Source: Phymatolithon calcareum
Taxonomy: Eukaryota; Rhodophyta; Florideophyceae; Hapalidiales
Assembly (NCBI GenBank): GCA_977006965.1
Contig: OZ345381.1
Span: forward strand, 1,364,001-1,428,000
Length of the DNA: 64,000 bases
Direction of reading: 5' to 3'
Shown here: positions 41,744-52,200 of the stretch, piece after piece
How the letters are laid out: every line of letters starts with the position of its first letter
Numbering within the stretch: the first letter of the stretch is position 1
The notes under the pieces: model-generated
Databases searched by the model: none
Told to the model about the DNA's origin: nothing
Seen by the model: only the letters and a program-made list of their open reading frames with translations
Translations under genes and position numbers: made by a program

Positions 41744-43930
41744 TCACTGGTTCGCAGCACCGTCGCCGGCTGTAGTGGCCGAGCCACCACCGGCTGCGCC
41801 TGATGTAGCTGACGCAGACGCCGGCTGAGGAAGGACCGGGCCCATCGATGGGTCATAAAGCGGAAGGTGAGCACCAGGCGCTGTTGTCTCCGCGCGGCGT
41901 TCGAGAACGATCTCGAGCGCCCGCAGCAGGTTGAGATCGGCAGGCTTCGCGACTTCGCGAACGTGGGTCACCCGGTGCGTAAGGAAGTAGTGAACTGCCA
42001 ATACTTCAATAGCAGCCGCACGACGGCGCGCCCGGTAATCTCGAAGGGCCACCTGGACGTCGTCGCCTCGCGCCTGGGCCTCCTCCCGAACCCTGAACAT
42101 GACGGGTTCGTTGGAGTCGGGAAGGTGCCCGTGCACCGCGATGATCTCGAGCTCCAGTAGTTCGTCACGAAGCATCCCCATGTCTAGCTGTGCTGTCACC
42201 TCGGCCACCGATGGGTCGACTCCGTCCGTCTGCGACCCGACATCGGATCGCAGAACATCGACACCCTTCGTCACCATGAGTGCTTGGCGAATCTTGGCGT
42301 GGACGAACAGGAGTTTGACAAGCCGCAAGGAGATGCTGGCTGCGTCGTATTCCGTCTCTCCAAGTAGAACGCTCTGTCGTCCCGGAATCTCCGCGTGCCC
42401 CTTCCCATCGACGTCGATGATACCTTGCGCGCGGAACTCGCTAATGGCCTGGTACGCGCGGTCCACGAGGAGCCTGTCCGGCACGCGCCTGGGCGCCATC
42501 ATGCCCGTCGCCTCGACCACCTCTTCACCCGGTAGAACCGGTCCTGCAACATTGATTTCGATGGGCACCGGTGCCACGAACACGTGCGGGTTGTTGGACA
42601 CAGGAGTACGTTGACTCGCGGGCCTCAGCACGGGGGTCCCACCTGGAGTTCCTGCCACTGGCTCTTCCGGAAGAGTCCCAAGCTTGTCTAGATCCTCCTG
42701 GGTCGCCACGACGTCGTTGCCGGCAACGCTCGCTTCGGCCGCCAGATTATCTACGACTTCGTAGACACGGTTCCGGCGGTACTCCTCGATGAGCGGGGTC
42801 AAGTTGGCCCCCGCGACATGGACATCCATGCGACGCCAGTTGGGCAGCTCACCGTTGAGCCGGTCACCCCTACTTTTTCCCAACGCTGGACCCTCGCTCA
42901 TGAACCGGTCAGGCAGCATGGGGCACCACCGTTCGACGTCGAACAGGACGTAGTCGGCGCTCACGAAGATTGGTGACCAACCATGTTTGTCACCCTCGCC
43001 ACCGTTGGCTGTGGGCATGACATTGCGGAAGGGTGACAGTTCACCCCAGTGGATGGTGTCGATGAACCCAAGGAGCTTCAGGAGTAGCTCTGGGTACTCC
43101 TCGCCGACGAGGAGTGCGGGGGTTAACTTGCGGATGAGCTTCCGCAGCGTCGGCGAAGTCCACCACAAGCGACCGTCGCGGTGCTCGACTCGCCCAGCCG
43201 ACTGGGCGCCAGCCTGTATGAGGAGGTCAAACGCAACGTTGCGGACCCAGAGTGTCAGGAAGGCGCACCAGACGACTTTAGATTCCGGAACCTGGGACGA
43301 CGAGTACGGTCGGGAGGCCATGATCAGGCTGTTGGTGTACGCGATGCGCGGCAATGGAACGTTCCAGCCGTAGGCCACCTCCATCGGGATCCAACATTCC
43401 CCACCGACGGGGTAACGAGCACGAGCGACGCCGGCGTCGTTCCTCACATAGCGCGCCTCGCGCTGTTCACGGGTAACGAAGCATCGGAGCTCGTGCCTCT
43501 TTCGCCGCGGCCACTGGCGCTCGTGCACGTCGACGTCGACGGAGCTGTACCGAGGAGGCAGCACCGGTGCTGGCCACTGGCGGAGGAACTCCTTGTGCAC
43601 CGAACCGTGCCCGACCGCATGGCAGAACTGCGAGTTATTGGCAACGGTGCCACGCAGCCACTCCAGGAAGCGGCGCTCTGCCGCCGACTCGGCGTATCGA
43701 ACGTCACAAACGCCGGCGGGCATGACGAACCCCGGCGAGGCAAGCTGCCCACGGCGTATTAGGAGGTTCTGCCAACCCTCCGGAGGTTTGGCGAACCACT
43801 GATGGTTGTCATCGTCCTCCACCGTCGCGAGCGGGCCAGACACGCGGGTATACCACTCCGCAGTGTTTGAGGCCGACGTCGGCACTCGGGCGCGGAAGTA
43901 TTCGATGACCGGACATCGATTGGCGACCAT
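41744..43930 (-). CDS. Antisense ORF of Ty3 element (728 aa), unknown function
   Basis: ATG 43930 to the stop at 41744, no interruption; the frame stays open another 58 codons upstream into the 3' LTR. The ATG lies 42 bases inside the element from the LTR edge, so an antisense promoter in the LTR is likely (inference). It starts MVANRCPVIEYFRARVP. The middle is Trp-rich and hydrophobic (WCAFLTLWVRNVAFDLLIQA, LRKLIRKLTPALLVGEEYPE). A Pro/Val linker follows near residues 440-500, then a helical, charged C-terminal third (LLELEIIAVHGHLP, RRRAAAIEVLAVHYFL) and an Ala/Gly/Ser tail. No viral or TE domain is recognised and it does not look like an envelope. Antisense ORFs at this position are known in some plant Ty3 elements, which I take as precedent, not homology. 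Confidence 0.75.
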   Translation of the reverse strand: MVANRCPVIEYFRARVPTSASNTAEWYTRVSGPLATVEDDDNHQWFAKPPEGWQNLLIRRGQLASPGFVMPAGVCDVRYAESAAERRFLEWLRGTVANNSQFCHAVGHGSVHKEFLRQWPAPVLPPRYSSVDVDVHERQWPRRKRHELRCFVTREQREARYVRNDAGVARARYPVGGECWIPMEVAYGWNVPLPRIAYTNSLIMASRPYSSSQVPESKVVWCAFLTLWVRNVAFDLLIQAGAQSAGRVEHRDGRLWWTSPTLRKLIRKLTPALLVGEEYPELLLKLLGFIDTIHWGELSPFRNVMPTANGGEGDKHGWSPIFVSADYVLFDVERWCPMLPDRFMSEGPALGKSRGDRLNGELPNWRRMDVHVAGANLTPLIEEYRRNRVYEVVDNLAAEASVAGNDVVATQEDLDKLGTLPEEPVAGTPGGTPVLRPASQRTPVSNNPHVFVAPVPIEINVAGPVLPGEEVVEATGMMAPRRVPDRLLVDRAYQAISEFRAQGIIDVDGKGHAEIPGRQSVLLGETEYDAASISLRLVKLLFVHAKIRQALMVTKGVDVLRSDVGSQTDGVDPSVAEVTAQLDMGMLRDELLELEIIAVHGHLPDSNEPVMFRVREEAQARGDDVQVALRDYRARRRAAAIEVLAVHYFLTHRVTHVREVAKPADLNLLRALEIVLERRAETTAPGAHLPLYDPSMGPVLPQPASASATSGAAGGGSATTAGDGAANQ

Positions 43931-43958
43931 GACGCGGCGAGGTAGTGGCCGCTTGGTT

Positions 43959-43971
43959 AAGGAGGGGGTGG
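43959..43971 (+). promoter_or_regulatory. Polypurine tract
   Basis: AAGGAGGGGGTGG directly abuts the 3' LTR; the usual plus-strand primer site of LTR elements. Confidence 0.8.
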
Positions 43972-44579
43972 TGTGATAATACAAAATGGGACTGTTCCCG
44001 ACCCCCTTTGACAGCGTGTACACGTGGACACGCTGTCCGAATCCCGCGAAACTTCTAGTTAGCGACGCGCTAGCCACGTGTCCAGCGCTTAGGTAGCATA
44101 GCACTTAACCGCCGTCGTCGGCGAGGGAATAAACCAACAAGGGGTTTTCGGAAGCACACACACACTCGACTGGCTCAGCCACCGTCAAGGCTCCCAAGGG
44201 ATTTAGGACCCAGGGCTCGCCAACGACCGCCGTTCTGACCCCACTGAGTGTGTGTTGCTAAGGGAAACCCCTGTGTTACCACTTTTGCTACGTCGCCTGC
44301 GACGTGCCGGCTTGCCTCACCACGTCACCTTGACGTTGATCGGCTTGTCTACCCCTGCCAAACCCTGCGTAGGGTGATCGCCTCGTGTCTGTCGATGACT
44401 ACCGCCGTCCTAGACACTTCGGGGTGTTTACAGTCCACCCCGGCGTCACTTCCACCGTTGGGAGTGACGCCAAACCGCTCTACCACCCGCTTTCTGGCCC
44501 ACTAACCGTCTGCCTCAGGTGCACACGGAACGAACGGTCGTTCACCCTGAGCTACCACCGAACGAACCGTTTCGTTACA
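43972..44579 (+). repeat. 3' LTR of Ty3 element
   Basis: 608 bp. Differs from the 5' LTR by T/G, T/C and T/G substitutions and one inserted C. Confidence 0.97.
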
Positions 44580-44584
44580 GATTC
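44580..44584. repeat. 5-bp target duplication of Ty3 element, right copy
   Basis: GATTC. Confidence 0.9.
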
Positions 44585-44880
44585 CACCTGCGGTATAGTG
44601 GTAAAACTGCCTCCGCGCACCTGTGCGCATATTTCGGTATGATACAGGCAGGAATGTTGAGGTCGCCGGTTCGAGTCCTGTCAGAAGCAAGAATTGAATT
44701 AACGTTCCGCAAAGGGCACACGGATGTCGCCGTGGAGTGGTGTGCAGCAGTACTAGCTCGAAGCAGATACACGAGTACCAGGAATGGATCCATATCAGGA
44801 GCATTTAGAGGACCCCTAGATGTTGAATAATATACACTTTGTGTAATTCGAATAACCTGCAATAAACAAACAAACAAAGA
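44583..44880 (+). mobile_element. tRNA-derived SINE
   Basis: The A-box region GGTATAGTGGTAAAACTG (about 44593) and a perfect B box GGTTCGAGTCC (about 44669) are spaced as in a tRNA head. A non-tRNA body follows, then an (AAACA)-type tail AATAAACAAACAAACAAAGA. TCCTAGAT after the tail (44881-44888) recurs at 32628-32635, so the SINE is 298 bp with an 8-bp duplication and the Ty3 element sits at its very first bases. Acceptor-stem pairing is poor, so this is not a functional tRNA gene. Confidence 0.8.
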
Positions 44881-44888
44881 TCCTAGAT
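44881..44888. repeat. SINE target duplication, right copy
   Basis: TCCTAGAT. Confidence 0.65.
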
Positions 44889-44919
44889 CGAAATTGATAA
44901 CGTCGTTCATTACGCCCCT

Positions 44920-44939
44920 GCAACATTGCGTGTCTACAG
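44920..44939. repeat. Terminal scrap of short-element LTR
   Basis: GCAACATTGCGTGTCTACA matches the LTR end GCAGCATTGCGTGTCTACA with one change. Confidence 0.45.
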
Positions 44940-44967
44940 TTCCATTACCTGGTGATGCACATGCATC

Positions 44968-45023
44968 ATCACTTCTGTTTTCCGATCCCCTCCATGATGG
45001 AGGGTTCGGGAAACAGAAGTGAT
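44968..45023. repeat. Hairpin, about 25-bp arms, 5-nt loop
   Basis: Left arm 44968-44993 starts ATCACTTCTGTTTTCC and right arm 44999-45023 ends GGGAAACAGAAGTGAT; two mismatches and one bulge. Confidence 0.85.
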
Positions 45024-45106
45024 ATTGAAAACATAAATATTTTATATCAAGAGGGGCTTAAGCACGTCACTTGAGAGCGGCAATCTGAAGATTCCTTCAA
45101 AATACC

Positions 45107-45670
45107 TTGCCTGAAGAAGACGATTGGAATGTATTAACAATGATGGGTGTGGGCAACTGGTCCAGGTCTATCGAACTTCGAGTGGAACATATCTCTGTAG
45201 TTTCTGCTATTAATCAGTTTCGGAATGATACTCGACTGAGCAAAAAATTAACAACGTGCACATTTAATTTCATGCGGTGGCGAGAACACGAACAAGTGAC
45301 TTCCGTTTTTATTGAATTTGATCAAGGTGCAGAGAGGACTCAACAGAGATGACAACATCAAAAATAAACGACGTCTTGTGTATGCGTACGTACCACGGTC
45401 AACGCTTATGGCACAAGAATGTAGTCTCCATCGTGCCAATGAAAGGCGCAGCGAGTGGCAGATATATGCGTGGATCGTGACGGGTTCGGTCATGATATTG
45501 TCAAGGTTTCTTAAGCTCTTTTTGTGTCAGTGTCTAAGCATCTAATTGGCAAGACTTCTTTGCGGGCTCAGAGAAGCTATTGTTTCCATTTCCGTGGTAT
45601 CTTCCACTTGCTTATGCATATCGGCTTATTGCGTCATCGAAGGGCATAAAGCTCACCTGTAGTGGGGCTC
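45107..45670 (+). pseudogene. Possible Pif1-like helicase C-terminal remnant, second copy
   Basis: Frame 45107-45352 ends EQVTSVFIEFDQGAE, like the 'v.V.FD' strand of Pif1 C-terminal domains. A later frame (about 45560-45665) reads EKLLFPFPWYLPLAYAYRLI then ASSKGIKLT, recalling motif VI (FPL-x-LAYA-x-TIHKSQG-x-TL) with the core eroded. Frames are broken. Helitron or host origin is unresolved. Confidence 0.3.
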
Positions 45671-46012
45671 TGGAAAGAGCACTGCAGAAAGAAAAACTGT
45701 TTCAATGTCACTAGGACGTCACTCTGGTGAGCACAAATGAACCCTCTAGCTGAATATTAAACTGAACATCTTTCTTTGCTGTATTTTCCAGTCAGAGGAA
45801 TTAATATTCGATAACGAACGAGACCTAACAGATTGAATGCTGCTGCTTTTGAGTGGTCATCTAAAAACCGGATCGGACTCAATTGCCGGGCCATACTCGG
45901 AGGCACGAAAAAAGTTTTGTCTCCACGATCTGTTTCAGGAAAGCAATAGGTGAACGTGAGAAGAGCTTTCGCAAATTGCGGTACGCCATTCATTATTTGC
46001 AATGTTTTTCGT

Positions 46013-46052
46013 CCAAAGGTGATCACTATGCTAATCATGTGATCACCTTTGG
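46013..46052. repeat. Perfect hairpin, 14-bp arms, 12-nt loop
   Basis: CCAAAGGTGATCAC (46013-46026) and GTGATCACCTTTGG (46039-46052). Confidence 0.9.
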
Positions 46053-46977
46053 CAAACTAATCAGATCGTCTAAGTAGAGCGCAAGTAGAGTAGAATATTG
46101 CAATCTCATCAACTGGCTAATTTGCAGTCATGTTCAGTCGATTCTCCAAAGATGGAACAACGGCAATGACATAACAAATTATATTCTATTCACATAAATT
46201 ACTTTGGCAATGCAGTTTCGCTTATGCATCTGCTCAATTCAAGCGCTCGGATTCTGCTGCTCATTGAAGCCAACATTCCAATGGCTGCCATGGAAAGCTG
46301 GAGTCATGCGGTTAGTTTAATTCTTGTCGATGGCGGCCGATTGTTGACTTGGACACATAACCTTGTTCTCTCCGAGCTATTTTCGTTCCCATATTTCCTC
46401 GAATCACCGGAGCTGGCCGCTCCCTTTCCCATATCTCCCTTTTCAGATCGCCTGTTTAATATAAACAAAGTTTGCTTTATTCGAAAGATACGCATCTCTC
46501 TACTGTGCAAAAACGGCATTGCAGCTCTTGGCCCAGTGAAAACAAACGTGCTGTTAACTCGAAACTTATGTCATAGATTTACACCATGAAGAGCTCGTGA
46601 CAGTTGGTCTCCATGTGAAGAGGATTGTGCGTATCTGAAGGCCATGGTGTCGAAAGGGTATCCTTGGCCCTGATTGATTTTCCTTTGGGACATATTCTGC
46701 AATTTCAATGTTCCCCCCCTTGCGCGATTCGCCGCCCAATACTCCACTATTAACGGTCCGTTTGTCCCTGTCTAAAACTAATATGAATGAGTCCATTCTC
46801 CGAGAAACTTTTCCTCGAGGAATTCGTAATTGCTTTCTTTTTTCAGCATATCATATGACCTCTGGACCTAAAGAAGAAACGAATATTTTATTTAAATGCC
46901 TAGATGAGCCAAGGCCAGTGGATCACGCTCCGGCTGATTAAGCACGGTCAAGCAGAATTTTCCAATCGAGTTGATAT

Positions 46978-47007
46978 ACGCAAAATATCCTTAAGGATAT
47001 TATGCGT
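46978..47007. repeat. Palindrome, 15-bp arms, no loop, one mismatch
   Basis: ACGCAAAATATCCTT followed directly by AAGGATATTATGCGT. Confidence 0.85.
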
Positions 47008-48558
47008 CTGACGAGTATTCCACTGAAAGTACAGTAGTTTTGCCATTGTTTATCCCGCAGACTACTTACAGAGCGCTATATGTACCTTGCGCCTGTCGAA
47101 GAAATAAATCCAATTGAAATTTACGAATGTTTCACGTTTGAGCTGATGCTACTCGTCTCTGTCAATCCTTCACTTTCCAAGGTTGGCTTACCTTCTGCTC
47201 AAAAGAGTTTACAAAAGCATCGGTCTCTGTACGCGATTATTTCTCCGATTTCTGATTGTCAGCTAGCAGAAGCCGAATTGTGCTGACTTCTCGGCTCCAC
47301 AGGTTCGTGTAGCTTTTTAATTGGAATAGTCTTCACCTCAAGCGCATGGTTGTCGTTGTGCAGGCCACATGCCCCATCCATTATGCAAGCACTGGTACAG
47401 GAGCAGAATGCATTTTCCACACTACAAGAAAGTTTTGGGATCGCTGATTGCGTTCGTCCTCAAACATTCCTGCGTGCCGCCCACGAAGCAAAGATCAAGA
47501 TAGGAATAAATTTATGAATAATTGATGGCCCGTCTCATCCTCCTCCGGGAATTTAGTCTACTTCTCTCAAGAAATGGGTGGAAATTGTATCGACGTGGAC
47601 AATAATCGACGCTTCGCAATCGCGAGCTGATTTCAACCTGCTATTATTTCCAACGTCACCAAATTCTTTCTATGAAAATCATTACCTTGGATGGGAAATC
47701 CAAACCCCTGAGAAAAAGAAGACAATCTCTGATAACACTGACTGTCGGCGATCCGCCGCTATCATGAAATTAAGGGTGTACAGTTTGCATTTTCCGAGCT
47801 ACAGCGGATTCACTTCTCCTCCCTCCTCTCCATCTTGTCACATCCCCAGCATCTTCAATATCCCTTTCAAACCTTATAGAATATTGAGAGATGCCAAGTC
47901 ACGTTAGACGCGCACCTAAGCTGTAATGTTTATCACCAAAAAAAATACGAAGGGCGGTCGTAAGCGGGTCAGAAGCAGTGTCCTTGAAGCGACGTGTGCA
48001 GCGTGTATACCACGATGAGCTAAATTTCATGAATCAGAGCCATCGTGCCCTGCGACATTTTACGACATGCAAGATAATCGATGATTTTCTTTTTCAGCTC
48101 TTCTCTTTTCCATGTCACGCAATTCATCGACTCGTCAACATGCACGTCAGAATTTCCGGGATCAACTCTAAAACATTGCTACTGTTTGCGATAGCGCTGT
48201 GAGTTCGTTACAGGTGTCTCTGGTAACAGTGCATAAGTTCAAAACCAAAAGTTTCCCCCAACGGCAATAAGGAGCGCCAAATTTTGCAAATGGTGGGCCC
48301 TCCCAGATCAGTACCTTCCTTTTGCATTGGCAAAATAGGGATAAGCATTACTGTGGAGCACGCATGTACGTCACGCCTAATCGTCAGTTGGAAGAAAGCA
48401 CCGAGCATAGTGAGTTTAAAAGGAGAAGTCGTTGTCAATGCATTGCACCGACATCCTTTGCCAAGATAGACTTCTAATTATCTATCATTGCATTGACCTG
48501 CAGAGACAAGTCCAAAACCAATTTGCACTTGCAAACATCTGCAGCGCCCTTCAGAAAA

Positions 48559-48654
48559 ATGGAACCGAAACCAAACAAGCCGCACAAGCCACCGCGACCG
48601 CCCCGGCCGCAGCCGCAGAAGCCGCGTCCAAATCCAGCTGCTTTTGTTCGTTGA
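48559..48654 (+). CDS. Small proline-rich peptide ORF, PRPAPAA family (31 aa)
   Basis: ATG to TGA encodes 31 residues, mostly KP/RP/QP dipeptides: MEPKPNKPHKPPRPP then PQKPRPNPAAFVR. The frame is open upstream to 48478 without another ATG. It matches the 32158-32232 copy in the MEKP/MEPKP start and QKPRP core, with Asn for Ala in PNPAA and three extra residues. High Pro with Lys/Arg suggests an extended peptide. No signal peptide. Function unknown. Confidence 0.45.
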   Translation: MEPKPNKPHKPPRPPRPQPQKPRPNPAAFVR

Positions 48655-49144
48655 TGTGAAGAAGAAATATGGTCTTGTGTCTCCTTAGTAAGGCGTTGTA
48701 TCTAACGAAACAGCAGTGCAACGGCCGAGAAAATGAGTCTCACGCAAGAAGAAACTCTTTTAACGCTCACTTTGCGAGAAATTCAACCCCAAAGGACACA
48801 ACAACACTACTCTATCAGCGAGTATTTCCATTATATTCATCGCCGCTTTTGTCGATTAATACCACTACATGACTTTTGTTTTCGTGTTTAAGCATAAAAG
48901 AAGCTCGACTACAAAAATTCTATCCCTTTTTGTTGGTTCCTGCGGTTACGTGGCAAGAATCTAGTGTCCTCAATCAGCTCCCCTTGTCATGCACAAAGCT
49001 AAAAGACAGTCTGCGCTTTGTTTTTCGATCTTCCAGACGACATCATGCCGTGCCTTTAGGTCTTTAAAACGAACACAAACAGGTCCAAAGGCCAGCAATT
49101 TTTAATCCCATGATTCAGTCATAGAATGAGCAAGTTCCAGGTTT

Positions 49145-49440
49145 CTCTTTATTGCGGAAAGATCGCTCATGCAAAAGGAAAGCCTCTGAAGCTGTTTGAA
49201 AACAGCTTCTCATTGTTCAAAAAATTTGAGAACGTCTAGTGGTTTCTCACAGCATAGCTATATACTCTTGGTGACCAATCGCCTAATAATCTTGCGTCTG
49301 GCTGCAGAGCGTCCACCACGGCGTAGCAAATTGATGTTCAACTGTTTCCTTATAGACGGTAGTACACATCGTGGATACTAGATAGTACTCCATTGCATCC
49401 AAGCTGTCCACATTGTGAAAAGCGGCCACCAGAGCGGTAC
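49145..49440 (-). pseudogene. LINE 3' end (family Y, copy 3)
   Basis: Minus-strand frame VYKETVEHQFATPWW and then a stop keeps the ETVEH part of the knuckle. The 3' end GCGATCTTTCCGCAATAAAG matches the 11.5-kb copy, as does AACAGCTTCTCATTGTTCA on the plus strand. Confidence 0.5.
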
Positions 49441-49680
49441 AGTCCCCAATCAGCTGGTGTAAGATCACTTCAGCTCCTCTATGCGATATTGAATTTAACA
49501 CCGAGGCTTTCCGCCTACTGCTCCAGAACTATTACTATTGCAGGATAGTGAAGTAGCAGCTGGAGACGCCTTGACTGTTTGGACTTCCGTTAAGGTGAGG
49601 ATGAGACGAGTCTTGTTCCTTGCAGTTGATCATGACTCTACAAATGCACAAAATTGCTCCTAAAAGTCCAAGTGATCCCC

Positions 49681-49709
49681 AGAAGATGCCCTTAACAAGG
49701 GCATCTTCT
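49681..49709. repeat. Perfect hairpin, 13-bp arms, 3-nt loop
   Basis: AGAAGATGCCCTT, AAC, AAGGGCATCTTCT. Confidence 0.9.
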
Positions 49710-50165
49710 AGGGAGCCCCTTGTGCCTCTGATGATATAGTGACCAGGAATAGAATTTAGAAGAAAATAGGTTATACTTCTTCAAGCGGTAATGACTTTGG
49801 AATCCAGGAAGCTCCTAAGATCTCAAGTTCCGACGTTCTGTCTTCTTCCCTACCGTTGTTGGTGGAACGAATCCCGCGTGAACGCCTGTATTTTTCAGCC
49901 TGAAGCCACATAAGCGGAATTTTTGGGGAAATGCTGTACGTAACAGAGAAGTCGCACTTCACTCCGCAACAATGATAAATCATATTCGCTTCCCTCATAA
50001 GCCCAACGCTCTTTAATATCGTCATGGCCTGGCAAAGAGAATAAAATATTGAAATTGGAAGATTGGTCAAACGAAGCCCTTCGTTTGAGCTTTTTTATGG
50101 TCGACGTCGTACCGCTCGAGAGCAACAAGGAGCTAGACGATATTTTTTAGCAACTGTTTAGTTGT

Positions 50166-50422
50166 TTATTTGAAAGCCCGCATTAACACTCCTAAGACTG
50201 TACGGGAGCAGCTTTTTATATCTCCTAGTCCCATATACAGGGACTCGTCGTTTTCCATACTGTCAATTATGGTGACGCTGTAGAGTAGTACGGAGTCTAA
50301 TGCCTTTTCCGTTCTTAACATTTCTCCGGAGTCCAGTTCATACTTTGTTAGGTTGTTGCGTACGGTCTCCAGGTGGCGCTCTGCTGCCGGTCCGAATGTA
50401 TCCGATATTAGCGTCGTGCTCA
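50166..50422 (-). CDS. Possible terminal exon of an unknown gene
   Basis: Minus-strand open frame of about 85 codons ending at 50166, beginning right after a pyrimidine tract and CAG-like acceptor (CTTTCTTCTTCTTCAAG). No ATG is near the start, so an upstream exon would be needed. The sequence has normal protein composition: AERHLETVRNNLTKYELDSG, MENDESLYMGLGDIKSC. No family recognised. It could also be chance. Confidence 0.25.
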
Positions 50423-50425
50423 CTT

Positions 50426-50990
50426 GAAGAAGAAGAAAGGTAGATTTTTATTTAAAAGTTACCAATGTTGGAGTTGGTCCTTCAAATAATTGAGAAATTA
50501 CTCATCTTAAGTGTCAAAACTGGATCGACACGAAATATTGCAAGTAGACTCAAATCGAGAGTTGTTGGGCTACATGATTAACCCATGTATGGTTAATTCA
50601 ACTTGAACACTCAATAATGATAGAATTACGTGGAAACTATCCACATAGATGATTCAATAGGTTTAGTATAGAAAGGAGCCTAACCTCTGAAGAAGAAAGG
50701 AGGCAGGCAAGCAAAAGGAACACCATTAGGTGAAGAGTTTTTCCTCACAAAGAATACCAAGACACAACGCAAGTGTCAGCGCTGATACACAAAGAATTGA
50801 ATCAGTCCATCAACCAATGCATCTGCTGACGCTTGAGGCAACTTTCCTAGGGCCAAGAGGTTTTGGCTAGATTCTGTCTATGGAGGCGTTTTCTTTTCTT
50901 GTTGGTGTAACACGATTAAGTGGACTACAAAAACCCACCTCTGGTCTCCTTCGGGACCTCGAGGGGGAAAGTTACTCCCCAAGTTCCGGG
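50426..50990. repeat. Dispersed direct repeat, left copy
   Basis: GAAGAAGAAAGG, TAGATTTTTAT and AGTTACCAA near 50430, and TGAGGCAACTTTC then CAAAAACCCACCTCTGG at 50830-50945, recur in the same order at 52757-52975. This may be LTR or other TE termini; the left copy has extra sequence. Confidence 0.45.
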
Positions 50991-51439
50991 CAGTCCTTAC
51001 TTGTCCACAGCCTGGAACATGGTTAGGAGCTCACTTGAGGGAATCTACCGTTAGCGTATTTTATGGCCAGCTGTCGATGTCTCACCTTAGCAAACCTGAG
51101 GATGGCTGGGATATCGTCCAGTAGCTAGACGATAAGCTTTAAAGGCGTACTCCAACGGGCCACGAGATGCAGATTTACAAGATCTACCAAGAAATATACA
51201 ATCATCTATGCAGGAAATGATAATCGTGAGACTTCCGAATCCTGTAAACCTTCCGGAAAGAAACTAAATGTCGAAGGAACTGCGAAATATCTAGTGAAAA
51301 TGATTGGAGCAAACGGGATCAGAGATGACAAGCTCTCAGACCAAATCATGTCCCATGGGTCCAAGCTCCGAATGAAGACAGCGGTCAGAAAATAGAAGCG
51401 GGAATAAATTGCATTAACTTATTCCAGTGGACGAATATT

Positions 51440-52200
51440 GGGCACACATAACCAGGGATTGTCAAAATTCAATTTTATTGGAATGAATTGCAATTTTCTA
51501 TTATTGCACAGAGTTTTAGTTATTGCAATTGTAATTGGAGCATAGTTTCCAATTGCAATTCAAATGGGAAGCCGTGACGTTTACTTTTAGCTGGCTTACA
51601 AAATCGGCAGGAAGCAAGGTTGCACCTGTGTGCATTCAGTCGAAGTTACTCGACATACAGTACCGAGGTCCAGTTTGAGTGGCTGGCGATACACATATCA
51701 CTTTTTTAGTTTTCTGGCTGTTGGAGGGTCGACTTCGCTTGTCGCTCCTTATGGTTTATGACGTCAGGGGAGGCATCACGAACCATGGAAATGGCCACGA
51801 TGTGCAAGCGTACGTCTATGTTCGGTGACACGTCATCACCGAAGCATCAGGAAGGTTTCGGATCTGTCAACGTTGAACAAGGTGTCTCGTCAAGGTTGTC
51901 GGTTCAGTGACGATATCTGCAGGAAATAGCAATGTTTGAGAGATTGGTCATGTATCGTAAGGCGAAGGATTGACTGACCTTAGATCGAAGTGGTAAAACT
52001 GTTTTGCGCCTAATCTTTCTCTCAGAATCCTAATTGCAATAGGTATTGCGCGAAGTACCTCAATTGCATTTTCTATTGCATGCGAGTAATGCTATTGCGA
52101 TTGATTGTCTAAATGCTCCGCTGGAAGCAATAGCGAAAAATTGAATTGGGGCGAACTGTGCGCATAACCCCTGAGTCCATTCGAATAAGAAAAGCAGCCT
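51440..52200. repeat. Cluster of CAATTGCAAT/ATTGCAATT motifs
   Basis: Many ATTGCAATT, CAATTGCA and TATTGC motifs in both orientations at 51460-51560 and 52030-52150, with quieter DNA between. This resembles subterminal repeats of a hAT-type non-autonomous element; the left edge may start CAGGGATTGTC. Ends not proven. Confidence 0.35.

Larger units (their letters stand above)
32638..44579 (+). mobile_element. Ty3/gypsy chromovirus, complete with both LTRs and an antisense ORF
   Basis: LTRs of 607 and 608 bp (TG...CA) differ by three substitutions and one indel. A 5-bp duplication GATTC flanks the element. Order: LTR, gag, pol (protease, RT, RNase H, integrase, chromodomain), a 650-bp gap, a 728-codon antisense ORF, polypurine tract, LTR. 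At 11.9 kb it is long for Ty3 elements; about 0.9 kb is an insertion in gag and about 2.2 kb is the antisense ORF. Near-identical LTRs indicate recent integration. Confidence 0.97.
45671..48478. other. Long region without a supported gene
   Basis: Contains two hairpins (46013-46052, 46978-47007) and a C-tract at about 46709. The 60-121 codon ORFs show no motif or repeat relationship. Confidence 0.4.

Noticed and set aside
44590-44690. Functional tRNA gene
   Set aside because: A and B boxes are present but the acceptor stem does not pair and a SINE body with tail follows.
46224-46589. 121-codon ORF in the 46-kb region
   Set aside because: No motif, no repeat relationship and composition typical of random AT-rich frames.
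46700-46730. C-tract as another LINE 3' end
   Set aside because: The upstream sequence only loosely resembles LINE tails and no 13-bp duplication was found; the same holds for the C-tract near 2930.
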